Assembly: GCA_021201335.1 (NCBI GenBank)
Contig: JAJQFD010000037.1
Location: 1 to 64,000, forward strand
From: Bacteroides sp.
Lineage (GTDB): Bacteria; Bacteroidota; Bacteroidia; Bacteroidales; Bacteroidaceae
Reading direction: 5' to 3'
DNA length: 64,000 nt
Position numbers and translations under genes: made by a program. Positions 36,678-46,189 of the stretch are shown piece after piece. Below the pieces are notes generated by a model. The model had not been told where the DNA came from. It saw nothing but the letters and a program-made list of their open reading frames with translations, and did not search any database. Numbering within the stretch: position 1 is the stretch's first letter; each line of letters opens with the position of its first letter.

Positions 36678-37592
36678 CTACCGGAACGTTCCTTCACAAG
36701 TGCATATAAGGGAAAAAACATATCCTTTGCTACTTTCTCCATGGATATTTCCTATTCCCGGGTATTCGATGTGCATGCCTGCAATTCTTATCTTATTTTC
36801 CGAAACAAACTTCAGAACTTTCTGACGTGATTCAATTGCCTGTACAGGGTCAACATCGTATGTGACAGCCACCTGCGGATAGGGAGTCTGAATATCCATG
36901 GCATGGGTTAGGTCTCCCCAGACAAGCAGTTGCTCGCCGTCGGAATCAAACAAGTATGCCGTATGTCCGGGTGTATGGCCATAGGCGGCAATTGTCCGTA
37001 CGCCCGGCAATAGTTCTTCACCCGTATCTCCCGTTTCTCCCGGAACAAACAGGTGTAGATTGTCTTTATAGGCAGTCATAACTTCACGCACATGGCGAAA
37101 ACTTTGCTGTCTGTTTTCCGGCTGGGCGGACATATTTTCGTCGCTCATCCAGTAATTATATTCGGCTTGGGAAACATATAACGTTGCTCGCGGAAAACTC
37201 TTTTTACCTTCTTGCAGCAGACCGCCGATATGATCGCCATGCATGTGGGTAAGCAGTATTATATCAATGTCTTCCGCTTTTTTTTCACATGTCTGCAGGT
37301 GGGTGAATAGTTTCATGCCCAGCCCGGCATCAATCAGTATGGTGTTTTCGGGAGTTTCAACCATAAATGCATTAATGGCTGTGGGGTATATTCCATCGGG
37401 GATATATTTTTTCAACATATCGTCTGTTGCTCCTATCAGAATGTCCTTACTTCCTTTTTGCTGCATTTCGGGAAGGACTGTGATAAAGAAAGAGCCTATT
37501 TCATACATGGAGGGAAATTCTTCTTCTTGTGCCGTGGCAGTACGAAAAGACAGCAGCAGCAACATCAGTAATATAAGTTTATCTTTTTTCAT
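36678..37592 (-). CDS. Secreted metallo-beta-lactamase-fold hydrolase
   Basis: The 304-residue protein has a signal peptide (ending ATAQ). It carries the MBL metal motif LLTHMHGDHIGG (HxHxDH), a later metal histidine in GHTPGHTAYLF and an aspartate in VWGDLTHAM. The final histidine may be in AGMHIEYPGIG. This resembles quorum-quenching/lactonase-like and other hydrolases of the AidC/MBL type. It is encoded between Fe-S genes with a 4-base overlap, so a role in processing a small molecule exported by the cluster is possible. There is no rubredoxin or flavodoxin domain. Confidence 0.9.
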   Translation of the reverse strand: MKKDKLILLMLLLLSFRTATAQEEEFPSMYEIGSFFITVLPEMQQKGSKDILIGATDDMLKKYIPDGIYPTAINAFMVETPENTILIDAGLGMKLFTHLQTCEKKAEDIDIILLTHMHGDHIGGLLQEGKKSFPRATLYVSQAEYNYWMSDENMSAQPENRQQSFRHVREVMTAYKDNLHLFVPGETGDTGEELLPGVRTIAAYGHTPGHTAYLFDSDGEQLLVWGDLTHAMDIQTPYPQVAVTYDVDPVQAIESRQKVLKFVSENKIRIAGMHIEYPGIGNIHGESSKGYVFSLICTCEGTFR

Positions 37593-40001
37593 AATAAAGC
37601 AGCTTTCATTTCTTTTTCTTTCAGAGATACTCTTTTTATTGCATTATAACCGCATTCGTCGATACAAAGTCCACACAATACGCAATCCTCTACATGGATT
37701 GTATGGATTTCGTACGGAGTGTAGGGAATGGCGTCAACCGGACAGGCCTTGGCACATTTAGTGCAGCCGATGCAGTCGTCGGTAACTATGAATTTTACCA
37801 TTTCCTTGCAGGTCCCGGTTTTGCATTCGCCGTTTACATGTTCTTCGTATTCATGGCGGAAGTACTTGAGGGTGGTAAGAACGGGGTTCGGAGCTGTTTT
37901 ACCCAATCCGCAAAGCGAAGATTTCTTTATGTTGAGTGCCAGTTCTTCCAGTTTGTCGATGTCTTCCATAGATGCTTTTCCGCTGCATATTTTATCGAGT
38001 ATATCCAGCATCCGGCGTATGCCTACACGGCAGAAGGTACATTTACCACAGGATTGGTCGCAGGTGAAACTTAGAAAGTAACGGGCAACATCTACCATAC
38101 AATCGCTTTCGCTCAAGACTACCAGTCCGCCCGAACCCATCATGGCGCCCATCTGATTGAAAGCGTCGAAGTCGACTTGTACGTCGCATAGATGTGCAGG
38201 AATGCAACCGCCCGATGGTCCGCCTATTTGTACGGCTTTCAGTTTTTCGCCTCCTTCCACGCCGCCGCCAATATCTTCAATAATCTGGTTGAGGGTGATA
38301 CCCATCGGAACCTCAATTAATCCGCCGTGACGAATCTTTCCGGCCAGGGCGAACACTTTCGTGCCTTTACTGCCTTCGGTTCCTATTTTATTATAATTGT
38401 CGGCACCATTACGGATGATATAGGGTATCTGGCTAAGTGTTTCCACGTTATTCACCAGTGTGGGTTTACCGTTCAGCCCTTCTACAGCAGGGTATGGCGG
38501 GCGTTGTTTGGGGAATCCGCGTTCGCCTTCAATGGAGGCGATCAGGGCGGTTTCTTCGCCGCAGACAAAAGCTCCGGCGCCCTCGAATATGGAAATGTCG
38601 AACGAAAAGCCGCTTCCGGCAATGTTTTCGCCAAGCAGGTTCCGTTCGCGGCATAGTTCAATAGCGGAACGGATTCGTATTACGGCCAACGGATACTCGG
38701 CGCGGATATAGAATATTCCTTTATCGGCCCCTACGGCATACCCGGCTATAATCATTCCTTCGATGACACGGAAAGGGTAAGATTCCAGCATCATACGATC
38801 CATAAACGCTCCCGGGTCGCCTTCATCCCCGTTGCATATCATGTATTTTTCTTTCTTAGGAGATGCGGCAACGATTTCCCATTTCTTTCCGGTGGGGAAT
38901 CCGCCTCCGCCACGACCACGGATGCCGCTGGTCAGGATGTTGTTTACCACTTCCTGCCTGTTGGGGATAGCCAGTGCTTTTTTTCAGTCCTTCGAAACCG
39001 TCGTGCGCGATATATTCATCAATATTCAGCGGGGCGAGGAAGCCATAGCCTTCCGTGGATATATGTTTCTGTCCGGCAAGGAAACTGTCGATTACGCCCG
39101 TGCGTTCGTTTTCCGGTTTCCAGATCACATTGTCCCACGTAATATCTGTATGGAAAGTATCAATATGGTTAAATAGGCTGTTCTTCAGCCGTTTGAGCCG
39201 TCCGGCGGGTTTGAAGTGATGATGCAGTATTTCTTTTATTTCCGCAGCTTTTACGTGGGGATAGCGGGTGATGTTTCCGTCGGGCAGCACTACATCTATC
39301 AGCGGTACTTTATTGCACACGCCTACACAGCCTACGGGCTTAATGTTGACGTCGATTGCCAGTTCGGAAGAAGACTTTACCAGTTCGGTATAAATATCGG
39401 ATGAACCGCTTGCCTGGCAGCAGGAACCCATACCAAGGCGTATTTCGCCCTGTACTTTCCGCATGGAAACCGGACTGCCGGGCTTCCCGTCAACTTCCTG
39501 TGTGGCAAGGAAATCTTCGATAACTTCATTTACCTTGCCGGGAAGTACATGGCCATATATTTTTTCGTCTATTTGCACGACGGGAGCCAGTGTGCAACAT
39601 CCCAGACAGGCTATCTTTTCAATGGAGAAAAGCTGGTCGGAGGTGGTAATGGAATCGTCTTCCATTTTCAGTTCGCGCCGGAATGAGTCGTATACATTTC
39701 CTGCGCCTTTCACGTGACATGCCGTTCCGGTGCAGACTTTAATCAGGTACTTGCCGTAAGGGATATGCCGGAACTGGGAATAGAAAGTGGAGACGCTGAT
39801 CAGCTGCGCCCGGTCTATCTCCGTCTGTTCGTATATACGTTCGACAGCTTCGGACGGCAGGTAGCTGAACTCCTCCTGCAATGCTTGTAACAGAGGAATA
39901 ATGATCTGCCGTGATGTGCCGATACGGTCGATGATGGCATCCACCCGGGCAATCATTGCCTCGCGTGACTCAACTATATTATTTTCGCAATTACATGACA
40001 T
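37589..40001 (-). pseudogene. NuoE-NuoF-ferredoxin fusion (NADH dehydrogenase module), frameshifted at an A7 tract
   Basis: One reading frame from 40001 holds a NuoE domain (VCTGTACHVKGAG, CLGCCTLAP), then the NuoF-type thioredoxin-like 2Fe-2S domain (GSCCQASG, VGCVGVCNKVP). After a T7/A7 tract at 38978-38984 the frame changes. With A6 the sequence runs GLKKALAIPNRQEVVNNIL into the FMN/NADH domain (GIRGRGGGGFPTGKKW, NGDEGDPGAFMDR), the SLBB domain, SCGKCTFCRVG and two 4Fe-4S motifs (CIGCTKCAKACP, CVLCGLCIDECG). Total length restored is about 804 residues. The arrangement resembles HydB/HndC subunits of NADH-linked bifurcating enzymes, but no hydrogenase subunit is present. As written, two incomplete proteins result. 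Confidence 0.85.
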
Positions 40002-40002
40002 A

Positions 40003-41829
40003 TTAATTAGCTGCTACACAATAAATACTCTTTTCTGTTCTAACTACGATCTTGCCATCCGTAAATGCGGGGGTGGCAAAGGTCTTTTCCCCGGTTTCAA
40101 ACGAATTGATGAGGTTGAAATTGTTATTGGCGGAGAATATATACATCTTTCCGTCGTTGCTGAACAAGTATACTTTACCTTCGGCTATAACCGGTGAAGA
40201 ATAGAACTCGGTGTTCAGTTCGTGTTCTTTACGCAGTTCCCCTGTTTGGGTATCAAAGGAGGCCACTACGCCGTAACTGGTGGCAAGGTACAGGTTGTCT
40301 TTAGTGGCAACGGGGCTGGATACTTCGGGCAGATAATCAGTGCTTTCCCAGAGTACGCTTCCGTCGGCTCCGTTAATGGCTATAAGTTTAGCATATTCGC
40401 TTGCTCCGAAGATAATGCCGTTGGAACTGCATGCACTGGAACCTACTTCGCCTGTCAGACACTCTACACGCCAAAGTTGCTCGCCATTGTTAGGGTTATA
40501 TCCTGTGATGGCGGGGTTCCCCATTAATATAAGTTGCGGTGTGCCACCCACGGATGCGATGATCGGTGAACTCCATGTCACTTTTTCCGTGCGGCTTTTG
40601 CTCCAGCGTTCGTTGCCGGTAGCGAGGTCGAGTGCTACTACTTTCGGGGCATTCTGGTTATCGTATTGTACGATAACTATATTGCCGAAAATGAGAAGGG
40701 AAGATGCATATCCGTAATGATTATCAGGAACACCCAGGTTTTTAGCCCAAAGCCGTTTGCCTTCCATATCGGCACAGATAATATCTCCGGTGGCAAATAT
40801 GGCGCATACCTGCTTGCCGTTAGTCGCTACGGAAGATGCGGCAAGTCCGGTGTCTTGCGTTGTCTGGGGCATTTGTGCGGGAGAACCCGGAATATTGGTT
40901 GCGGCAAGCGTCCATAGCTTTTCGCCTGTGGTAAGGTCGTAGCAATAGAGCTCGCGTGCCTGGTCGTCGGCGCCGGAGAAGAACACGCGGTTTCCGTTTA
41001 TTACAGGCGAATTGTATCCCTTACGAGGAATGTCCTGTTTCCACGCGATATTGGTTCCGTTGCTCAGATTCCAACTCACGGGCACTCCTTTTGCTGATGA
41101 GATACCGTTAGAGTTATTTCCGCGGAATGCATTGTGTGTTGCTTTAGATACAACTGGCTGCGGTACGGCTTCGGTAACGGGTGTTTCCGTCTTAACTTCG
41201 GTTTCCACATTATTAGCAGTTGTGTCTTGTGAAATAACCTGTTCTTCTTCCTTTGGCGGAACATCGGTTATTGCTTCTTCTACGGCTGTTTCTTGCGGAA
41301 GTACATTCTCGGTTGCATCGTCTGTCTGGGCGATCATTTCTGTCTCTATGCTTTCTTCCGCGGTTTTCGGTTGTCGGAAATAGGGCGATGTCATGACAAC
41401 AAATATAAGTGCGACTGCCGCCAGTCCGGTAGCTCCCCAAGTGAGGTATTTCCGGGCTTGTGTTTTGATAGCCCATTCGTCTATCGGGTCGATTTCTTTG
41501 TCGGGAATATCTTTCTCATGGGCAAAGTAAAGCCGGGTACAGATAATAAACACGGCCAGCATTCCTAAAAGGATATATACACCGCCCATCAGATGATCCA
41601 TTCGAACGAAATAGGCTTTCCGCGCCAGTAGGTCGAGCTGGCGGATTTGTTCCTGAAGGGCAGGATTATCGGCATTCTGGTTGTTCAACTCCTTTAATGT
41701 TTCAATCACCTCTGTTTGCAGGGGTGTAGTGCCTCTTACCTGGAAATAATTGGTGATAAGCATTATTGAGAATGTGACAATAAAGATTGCCGAAACGATG
41801 GCTATATTTCTGAGAATCGCTTTCTTCAT
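40003..41829 (-). CDS. Membrane-anchored PQQ-type beta-propeller protein
   Basis: At 608 residues this is the largest propeller protein of the cluster. Helix 1 (residues 5-27), a periplasmic helical segment, helix 2 near 77-99 and helix 3 near 133-152 anchor it. An acidic, Thr/Val-rich linker (170-225) leads to the propeller, which opens NAFRGNNSNGISSAKGVPVS. Blades include GEKLWTLAATN, GKRLWAKNLG, GNERWSKSRT and GEQLWRVECL. Its position just downstream of the NapH/NapG-like genes suggests it docks the propeller domain at the inner membrane, next to the electron-transfer proteins. Confidence 0.88.
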   Translation of the reverse strand: MKKAILRNIAIVSAIFIVTFSIMLITNYFQVRGTTPLQTEVIETLKELNNQNADNPALQEQIRQLDLLARKAYFVRMDHLMGGVYILLGMLAVFIICTRLYFAHEKDIPDKEIDPIDEWAIKTQARKYLTWGATGLAAVALIFVVMTSPYFRQPKTAEESIETEMIAQTDDATENVLPQETAVEEAITDVPPKEEEQVISQDTTANNVETEVKTETPVTEAVPQPVVSKATHNAFRGNNSNGISSAKGVPVSWNLSNGTNIAWKQDIPRKGYNSPVINGNRVFFSGADDQARELYCYDLTTGEKLWTLAATNIPGSPAQMPQTTQDTGLAASSVATNGKQVCAIFATGDIICADMEGKRLWAKNLGVPDNHYGYASSLLIFGNIVIVQYDNQNAPKVVALDLATGNERWSKSRTEKVTWSSPIIASVGGTPQLILMGNPAITGYNPNNGEQLWRVECLTGEVGSSACSSNGIIFGASEYAKLIAINGADGSVLWESTDYLPEVSSPVATKDNLYLATSYGVVASFDTQTGELRKEHELNTEFYSSPVIAEGKVYLFSNDGKMYIFSANNNFNLINSFETGEKTFATPAFTDGKIVVRTEKSIYCVAAN

Positions 41830-41830
41830 C

Positions 41831-43144
41831 TTATTCCTGTATATTGTATTTTAAATTTTCTGCTTTCAAACCTGAACCTTTAGGAGTTTGCCCAATATTT
41901 TGCGGACAATAACTGAAACACCTTGCGCACCCCACACAGGCGGCGTGATCTATCTCGTATTGACGGCGCGTTCGTTTGACAGACAAACCTATCAGTGTAA
42001 GGCCAATCACCAAACCGATAAGCGCTCCGGCAAGGGTGGAATATAGTTTGAAATCGGCTTGTATGGTTTCGTATCTTCCGGTCAATTCTTCCACCGTACC
42101 ACCTTGTCCGTAAAAGGCTTCGAGTTCTACGGAAAGGATATCCTGCGGGTCTGCTTCGTGCTGCATCACCATATCGTAGAGGCGTACATCTTTATGGGCC
42201 CGGCTGAGTTGAGCGCTTACCGAACGCAACAGGATAGCTCCGGCTACAATCATCAAAGGCAGGATTACGAAATAATTGACAATGCGTTTGACACCTTGCA
42301 GGCGGCTTTCTTTCACTTTATTATCGTAGGGCGGTTTAATAGCATCAACCGGACAAGCGTTGTGGCAAAGTTCACAGTTGATACAAGGCTTTTGGGTAAG
42401 TTCTACTTTCCAGATGGAGACACGCGAAAAGAGGCTCAACAAGGCTCCGTAAGGGCAAAGGAAACGACAGAAGGGTCGTCCGATAAAAATGGAAGCCACG
42501 AGTAGCAAAGCACCGAAAGTAATCAGTCCGATATCGCCGCCCAGTCGGAATATTCCGATAAAAGGGTCGAAACGGCATATAATAAAGCTGCTGCGTGTTA
42601 CAGAATAAAGTACTGCGAAGATGAGGTAGAGCCACGGAATCAAACCGAGCACGGTAGTGACTGCTTTGGATAACTTATAATTCTTTACGTTGACCAATTC
42701 CTGTAGTGCGCCGAACGGACACACACCGGCGCAGAACACTCTTCCAAACAGGAATGCGAAGATTACGGGTAGTATAAAGAAAAGCAGAACAGATAGCGGC
42801 AAGATGTAGGTATTGTCTACCAACGCCAGGGATACGTTCTGAATGGAACCGATACTGCATACACATCCACTACGGAAAAAACCGAAATATGCAACTGAAA
42901 TAATGGATACCCAGATGACGGGTTTGCGGGTTCGTCTTTTAAGGACTGCTCATGCTACGATGCCCATCAATACGACAAGCAGAAAAATATCAATCGCCGT
43001 CCACAGGGTTTCGTCTGGCACCGGATAGGTCAGGTCGGGGTATTGGTAGCCTGACTCAAAATCGGGTTTGGGAAACCTGTTCTGGGCGCTTACCTTTAAA
43101 GGCAGTAACAGCGTCATACATATATATAACAGTTTCTTCATCAT
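41831..43144 (-). pseudogene. NapH-like membrane ferredoxin interrupted by in-frame TGA
   Basis: The N-terminal part has a signal/anchor (MKKLLYICMTLLLPL) and a helix ending LMGIVA. A TGA at 42950-42952 follows, then the same frame continues AVLKRRTRKPVIWVSII and FFRSGCVCSIGSIQNVSL. It goes on to the 41831 frame with FCAGVCPFGAL, FCRFLCPYGALLSLF, CINCELCHNACP and CVGCARCFSYCP. These are the features of NapH/NosR/RdxA-type quinol-oxidising membrane ferredoxins with two 4Fe-4S clusters. The affected codon most likely was TGG (Trp). The gene overlaps the NapG-like gene by one base. No selenocysteine context is apparent. Confidence 0.8.
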
Positions 43145-43713
43145 CAGTCTTTCAGTTTATAGGCAAAGTCCAGGGGCACACGTGTGATGGCATTCGATGC
43201 ACATACAGTCGCAATCTTACATTCGTTGCAGTCTTTACACAGGTCACGTTTGATTTGCAGATAGAGCGAGCCGTTCCCAAACGAACTGCATCCCTTCACA
43301 CACTTTCCGCAGCCGTTGCAGAGGTCTTCGTTGATGGTATATTCAAAGTACGGGTCTTCCACATACTTCCGTTCGATAGCGCCTGTAGGACACATCAGGT
43401 TTTCGGCCGCCGTATTGAGCTCCTTGACATTGGAACGGTAATAGCCGCCGCACAAGTCGCAGTATCCGCATACTTTATTAGCATGGATGCACTTCACAGC
43501 CGATATAGGCAGTACGCAGTGGGTCTCGCAACGTCCGCACTGGGTACATTTCTGCGGATCTATCTGCCAGTAATGGCTTGCTTCCTGTCCCTTTACTTTC
43601 CATACCAGTCCGCCGGTAAGCGCAAGGATGCTTCCTCCCGCCACGGCCGACCCGAGTATGCGGAGAAATTTCCGGCGTGCTATGGGGCTGTTTTTATTTT
43701 CGTTCTTTTCCAT
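43144..43713 (-). CDS. Tat-exported NapG-like ferredoxin
   Basis: The 189-residue protein starts with a twin-arginine signal (ARRKFLRILGSAVAGG). It carries four cysteine clusters for 4Fe-4S centres: CTQCGRCETHC, CGYCDLCGGYY with CPTGA, CNGCGKCVKGC, and CKDCNECKIATVC. This is the layout of NapG/MauM-type periplasmic ferredoxins that receive electrons from a NapH partner, here the adjacent interrupted gene. No nitrate reductase or cytochrome genes are present, so the electron acceptor is something else, perhaps an exported propeller. Confidence 0.9.
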   Translation of the reverse strand: MEKNENKNSPIARRKFLRILGSAVAGGSILALTGGLVWKVKGQEASHYWQIDPQKCTQCGRCETHCVLPISAVKCIHANKVCGYCDLCGGYYRSNVKELNTAAENLMCPTGAIERKYVEDPYFEYTINEDLCNGCGKCVKGCSSFGNGSLYLQIKRDLCKDCNECKIATVCASNAITRVPLDFAYKLKD

Positions 43714-43745
43714 TTGTATCGCTAACTATCTACAGTATATTCACT

Positions 43746-45021
43746 TTATTTCCCGATACACCAAAGTGTATTGGCTGTACGGATCACCAATTGTTTTCCG
43801 GCAATTGCCATAGATGCCCTGGTTAGTTCGTTGTTCAATTCATTTTTTTGCAATGATTTCAGCAGGCGTTGCCGGGTCGGCAGAAGGTTTTAACACCGTT
43901 GTTATTCCTTTTTCCGACAGAACGTAGATTTTTCCGTCGGCATAGACCGGAGAAGGGTTCAACGGTCCGGTTCCTAACCGGAGTTGCCAAAGAAACTCAC
44001 CGGTAGACGCATTCAAACAGCAAATCCGGTTGTCCGGGCAGGTATACAGATACGGTTTCACATACAGATAGGATGACATCATGGGCGTATAGCCACTTTG
44101 TTCCCAGGCGATATGGGTTTTGGTACAGTCTCCCTGACCATCGGGGCGAACCGCCTGCACGGGCGCACGATTAGTGTGCGATGAATACACCAGCCCGTCG
44201 CCGATAACAGGCGAGGGTACGCACGGTTCACCGGGGCTGGCTATCGTCCAGATAAGTCGGCCGTCAACCGGATCGAAGCCTTGGATAACATCGCCGGCGG
44301 TGCTGATGATCTGGTCTTTTCCGTTGACTTGCATTACAATAGGAGTAGAATGTGCTATGCGAGACATGCCACGCATTCCCCGCCAACGCTCTTTGCCGGT
44401 ATTTTTGTCCAGGGCAAGCAGATACGATTTGTCCCATGGCTCCGAAAAACCGAGACTCTTCGGTTCTTCTCGATTACTGTGATTAATAGGTAAAATCAAT
44501 AAATCCTTATACAGAATTGGGGAGCAACCCATACCGTGGTGAGAATAAAAATCCAGGTCGGTATTGATCCATCGAACATTACCTTCGAAATCTAAAGCTG
44601 CAAAACCGCCGCCACTGAAAACTGCAAAAACAGTTTTGCCGTCTGTAACAGGTGTTGGCGTGGCATAAGAATTCATTTGATGCCTGTGTTGTTGTGGCTT
44701 TTGCGTAAACACGGTTTTGTTCCAAAGCATTTTTCCGGATTTACGATCCACAGCTATAATATGGCAGTTTTTACCCTCTTCTGTTGCCGTAGTAAGAAAA
44801 ATATGATCATTCCAGACAATTGGCGAAGACCAGCTTTCACCTGGAATATCTGTTTTCCATGCGATGTTTTCTTCGGAACTCCAACGTTCCGGAAGATCTT
44901 TCGCCGTGGAAATTCCCTGACCATTCGTACCCCGGAATTGAACCCAGTTTTCTGTTTCTTGGGCTGACGCTGTAAAAGCTGCCAAAACAAAGCAAATACT
45001 AAGAAAAATTGCGTTTTTCAT
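43746..45021 (-). pseudogene. Exported PQQ-type beta-propeller, C-terminus lost to an A7 frameshift
   Basis: The protein has a signal peptide (AFTASAQ) and the classical opening NWVQFRGTNGQGISTAKDLP. Blades include GKMLWNKTVF, GKERWRGMRG, GRLIWTIASP and GEFLWQLRLG. The observed frame ends EIIAKK-stop at an A7 tract (43843-43849). With A6 it would continue NELNNELTRASMAIAGKQLV to LWCIGK, which is the expected last propeller strand. Only about 35 residues are affected, so most of the protein would still be made. A +1 shift (or single base removal) is needed. Confidence 0.78.
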
Positions 45022-45083
45022 GATGGATTTCTGATTATATGATTTTCAACTAATATTATTCCTTATCTATAAGCGTACATATT

Positions 45084-46124
45084 CTATATCGTTATCCCTT
45101 TCCGCAGTGGGCAGGCGCTTACTCCGCAGGAGGAGCAGGCGGTGGATGCGGCCAGTACTTTATCATACTGGTAGGTGCTGACTATGTTTTGGCCGGTTAC
45201 GAATATTTTGTCGCTTTGGACTTTTATGTCGTAGGCCGTATTGCCGCCGCCGAGGGTTTTCTTGTCGAGCAGCAGACTGCGAAATTCGCCATCGGGGCTA
45301 TAGCAGCTGATACGCGGATTTCCTTTTTCCGAAGTGATAATTTCACCGGTACCGGTATAGGCCAGGTGAACCGGATTACAGCATCCGCAGAACATACCGG
45401 TGGCTCCTCCGGCTTTTCCAAAGGAACCCATATATTCGCCATTGGCAGTATATTTCTCTACTCTATGCCTTCCGGGATTGGAGCAGTACAGTATTCCATC
45501 GGTGTAGGTGACGCCAAAAGAATAGCTTGGTATTACAAAACCGTCGGGACTTTGAACGAAGCGGACGAAATTACCTTCCGTGGTGTATTGACAGATATTT
45601 TTATGGGCTGCATCGGTTACGAACAGGCTACCCGGCGCTAACGCCATGGAACAGTAGTCGGACTGGTCGCTGCATGCCTCCCAGTCGCGGAGCCATTCGC
45701 CTTCCTGATTATAAACCTCGATACGGGTAGGAAAGAGGAGGTATATGTTTTTGTTGTCGGAAGCTATATCGCGCAGGTTGCTGCCAACAGCAAAATTGTT
45801 GACCAGGCCGCCCATGCGGTCATAGATCAATATATTGTTGGAAGCGGCAACGATAATATGATCACCTGCCAGTTCAAAGGCTTCTATAGGATCGGGAACA
45901 CTGAACGAAGACACCAGTTTGTAGGGCGAAGTGAAGTGGTCTTTCCCCAGTCCGCCTGTATTACCCCCGGTAGCGCTTTTCACGCTTGTATCAGGAATGG
46001 CAAAGTTTTTACTGAGCAAAACCCCCGATACTCCTACAATGCTTGCCCCGGCAAGAAACGAACCACACATTTGCAGGAACTTTCTGCGTGATACCTTTGG
46101 CTTTTTATCAGAGTTTGGTTCCAT
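45084..46124 (-). CDS. Tat-exported NHL-type beta-propeller with cysteine motifs
   Basis: The true start is probably ATG 46124 (MEPNSDKKPKVSRRKFLQM); the ORF track extends into repeat DNA. SRRKFLQMCGSFLAGASIVG is a twin-arginine signal. The body is an NHL-like six-bladed propeller (FELAGDHIIVAAS, NIYLLFPTRIEVYNQEGEWL, ICQYTTEGNFVRF). Notable cysteines are in EACSDQSDYC, FCGCCNPVHL and a C-terminal ACSSCGVSACPLRKG. The vicinal CC and final CxxCxxxxC could bind a metal or cluster. It is paralogous to the next gene upstream (46190). Tat export suggests folding, perhaps cofactor loading, in the cytoplasm. Confidence 0.8.
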   Translation of the reverse strand: MEPNSDKKPKVSRRKFLQMCGSFLAGASIVGVSGVLLSKNFAIPDTSVKSATGGNTGGLGKDHFTSPYKLVSSFSVPDPIEAFELAGDHIIVAASNNILIYDRMGGLVNNFAVGSNLRDIASDNKNIYLLFPTRIEVYNQEGEWLRDWEACSDQSDYCSMALAPGSLFVTDAAHKNICQYTTEGNFVRFVQSPDGFVIPSYSFGVTYTDGILYCSNPGRHRVEKYTANGEYMGSFGKAGGATGMFCGCCNPVHLAYTGTGEIITSEKGNPRISCYSPDGEFRSLLLDKKTLGGGNTAYDIKVQSDKIFVTGQNIVSTYQYDKVLAASTACSSCGVSACPLRKGITI

Positions 46125-46130
46125 ATTTTT

Positions 46131-46189
46131 TAAGTTCAATGTTCAATGTTCAAAGTTTAAAGAAACAAGTTCAACGTTCAATGTTTGAC
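46131..46189 (-). repeat. TTCAA-type repeat, intergenic
   Basis: TTCAATGTTCAATGTTCAAAG, then TTTAAAG and further TTCAACGTTCAATG copies, fill the entire gap between two NHL-propeller genes and reach the stop codon of the upstream one. Confidence 0.8.

Noticed and set aside
38970-38990. Programmed -1 ribosomal frameshift at the A7 tract in the NuoE-NuoF gene
   Set aside because: The in-frame continuation needs a +1 (or -2) change, so the usual A AAA AAG -1 mechanism does not fit.
37589-40001. Electron-bifurcating [FeFe] hydrogenase operon
   Set aside because: NuoE/NuoF-like and 2Fe-2S subunits are present, but no H-cluster subunit (HydA) or HydF/HydG is encoded, and the HydE-like radical SAM protein alone is insufficient.
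42950-42952. Selenocysteine at the TGA of the NapH-like gene
   Set aside because: The position is at the end of a membrane helix, no Sec insertion hairpin is evident, and a tryptophan codon explains it more simply.
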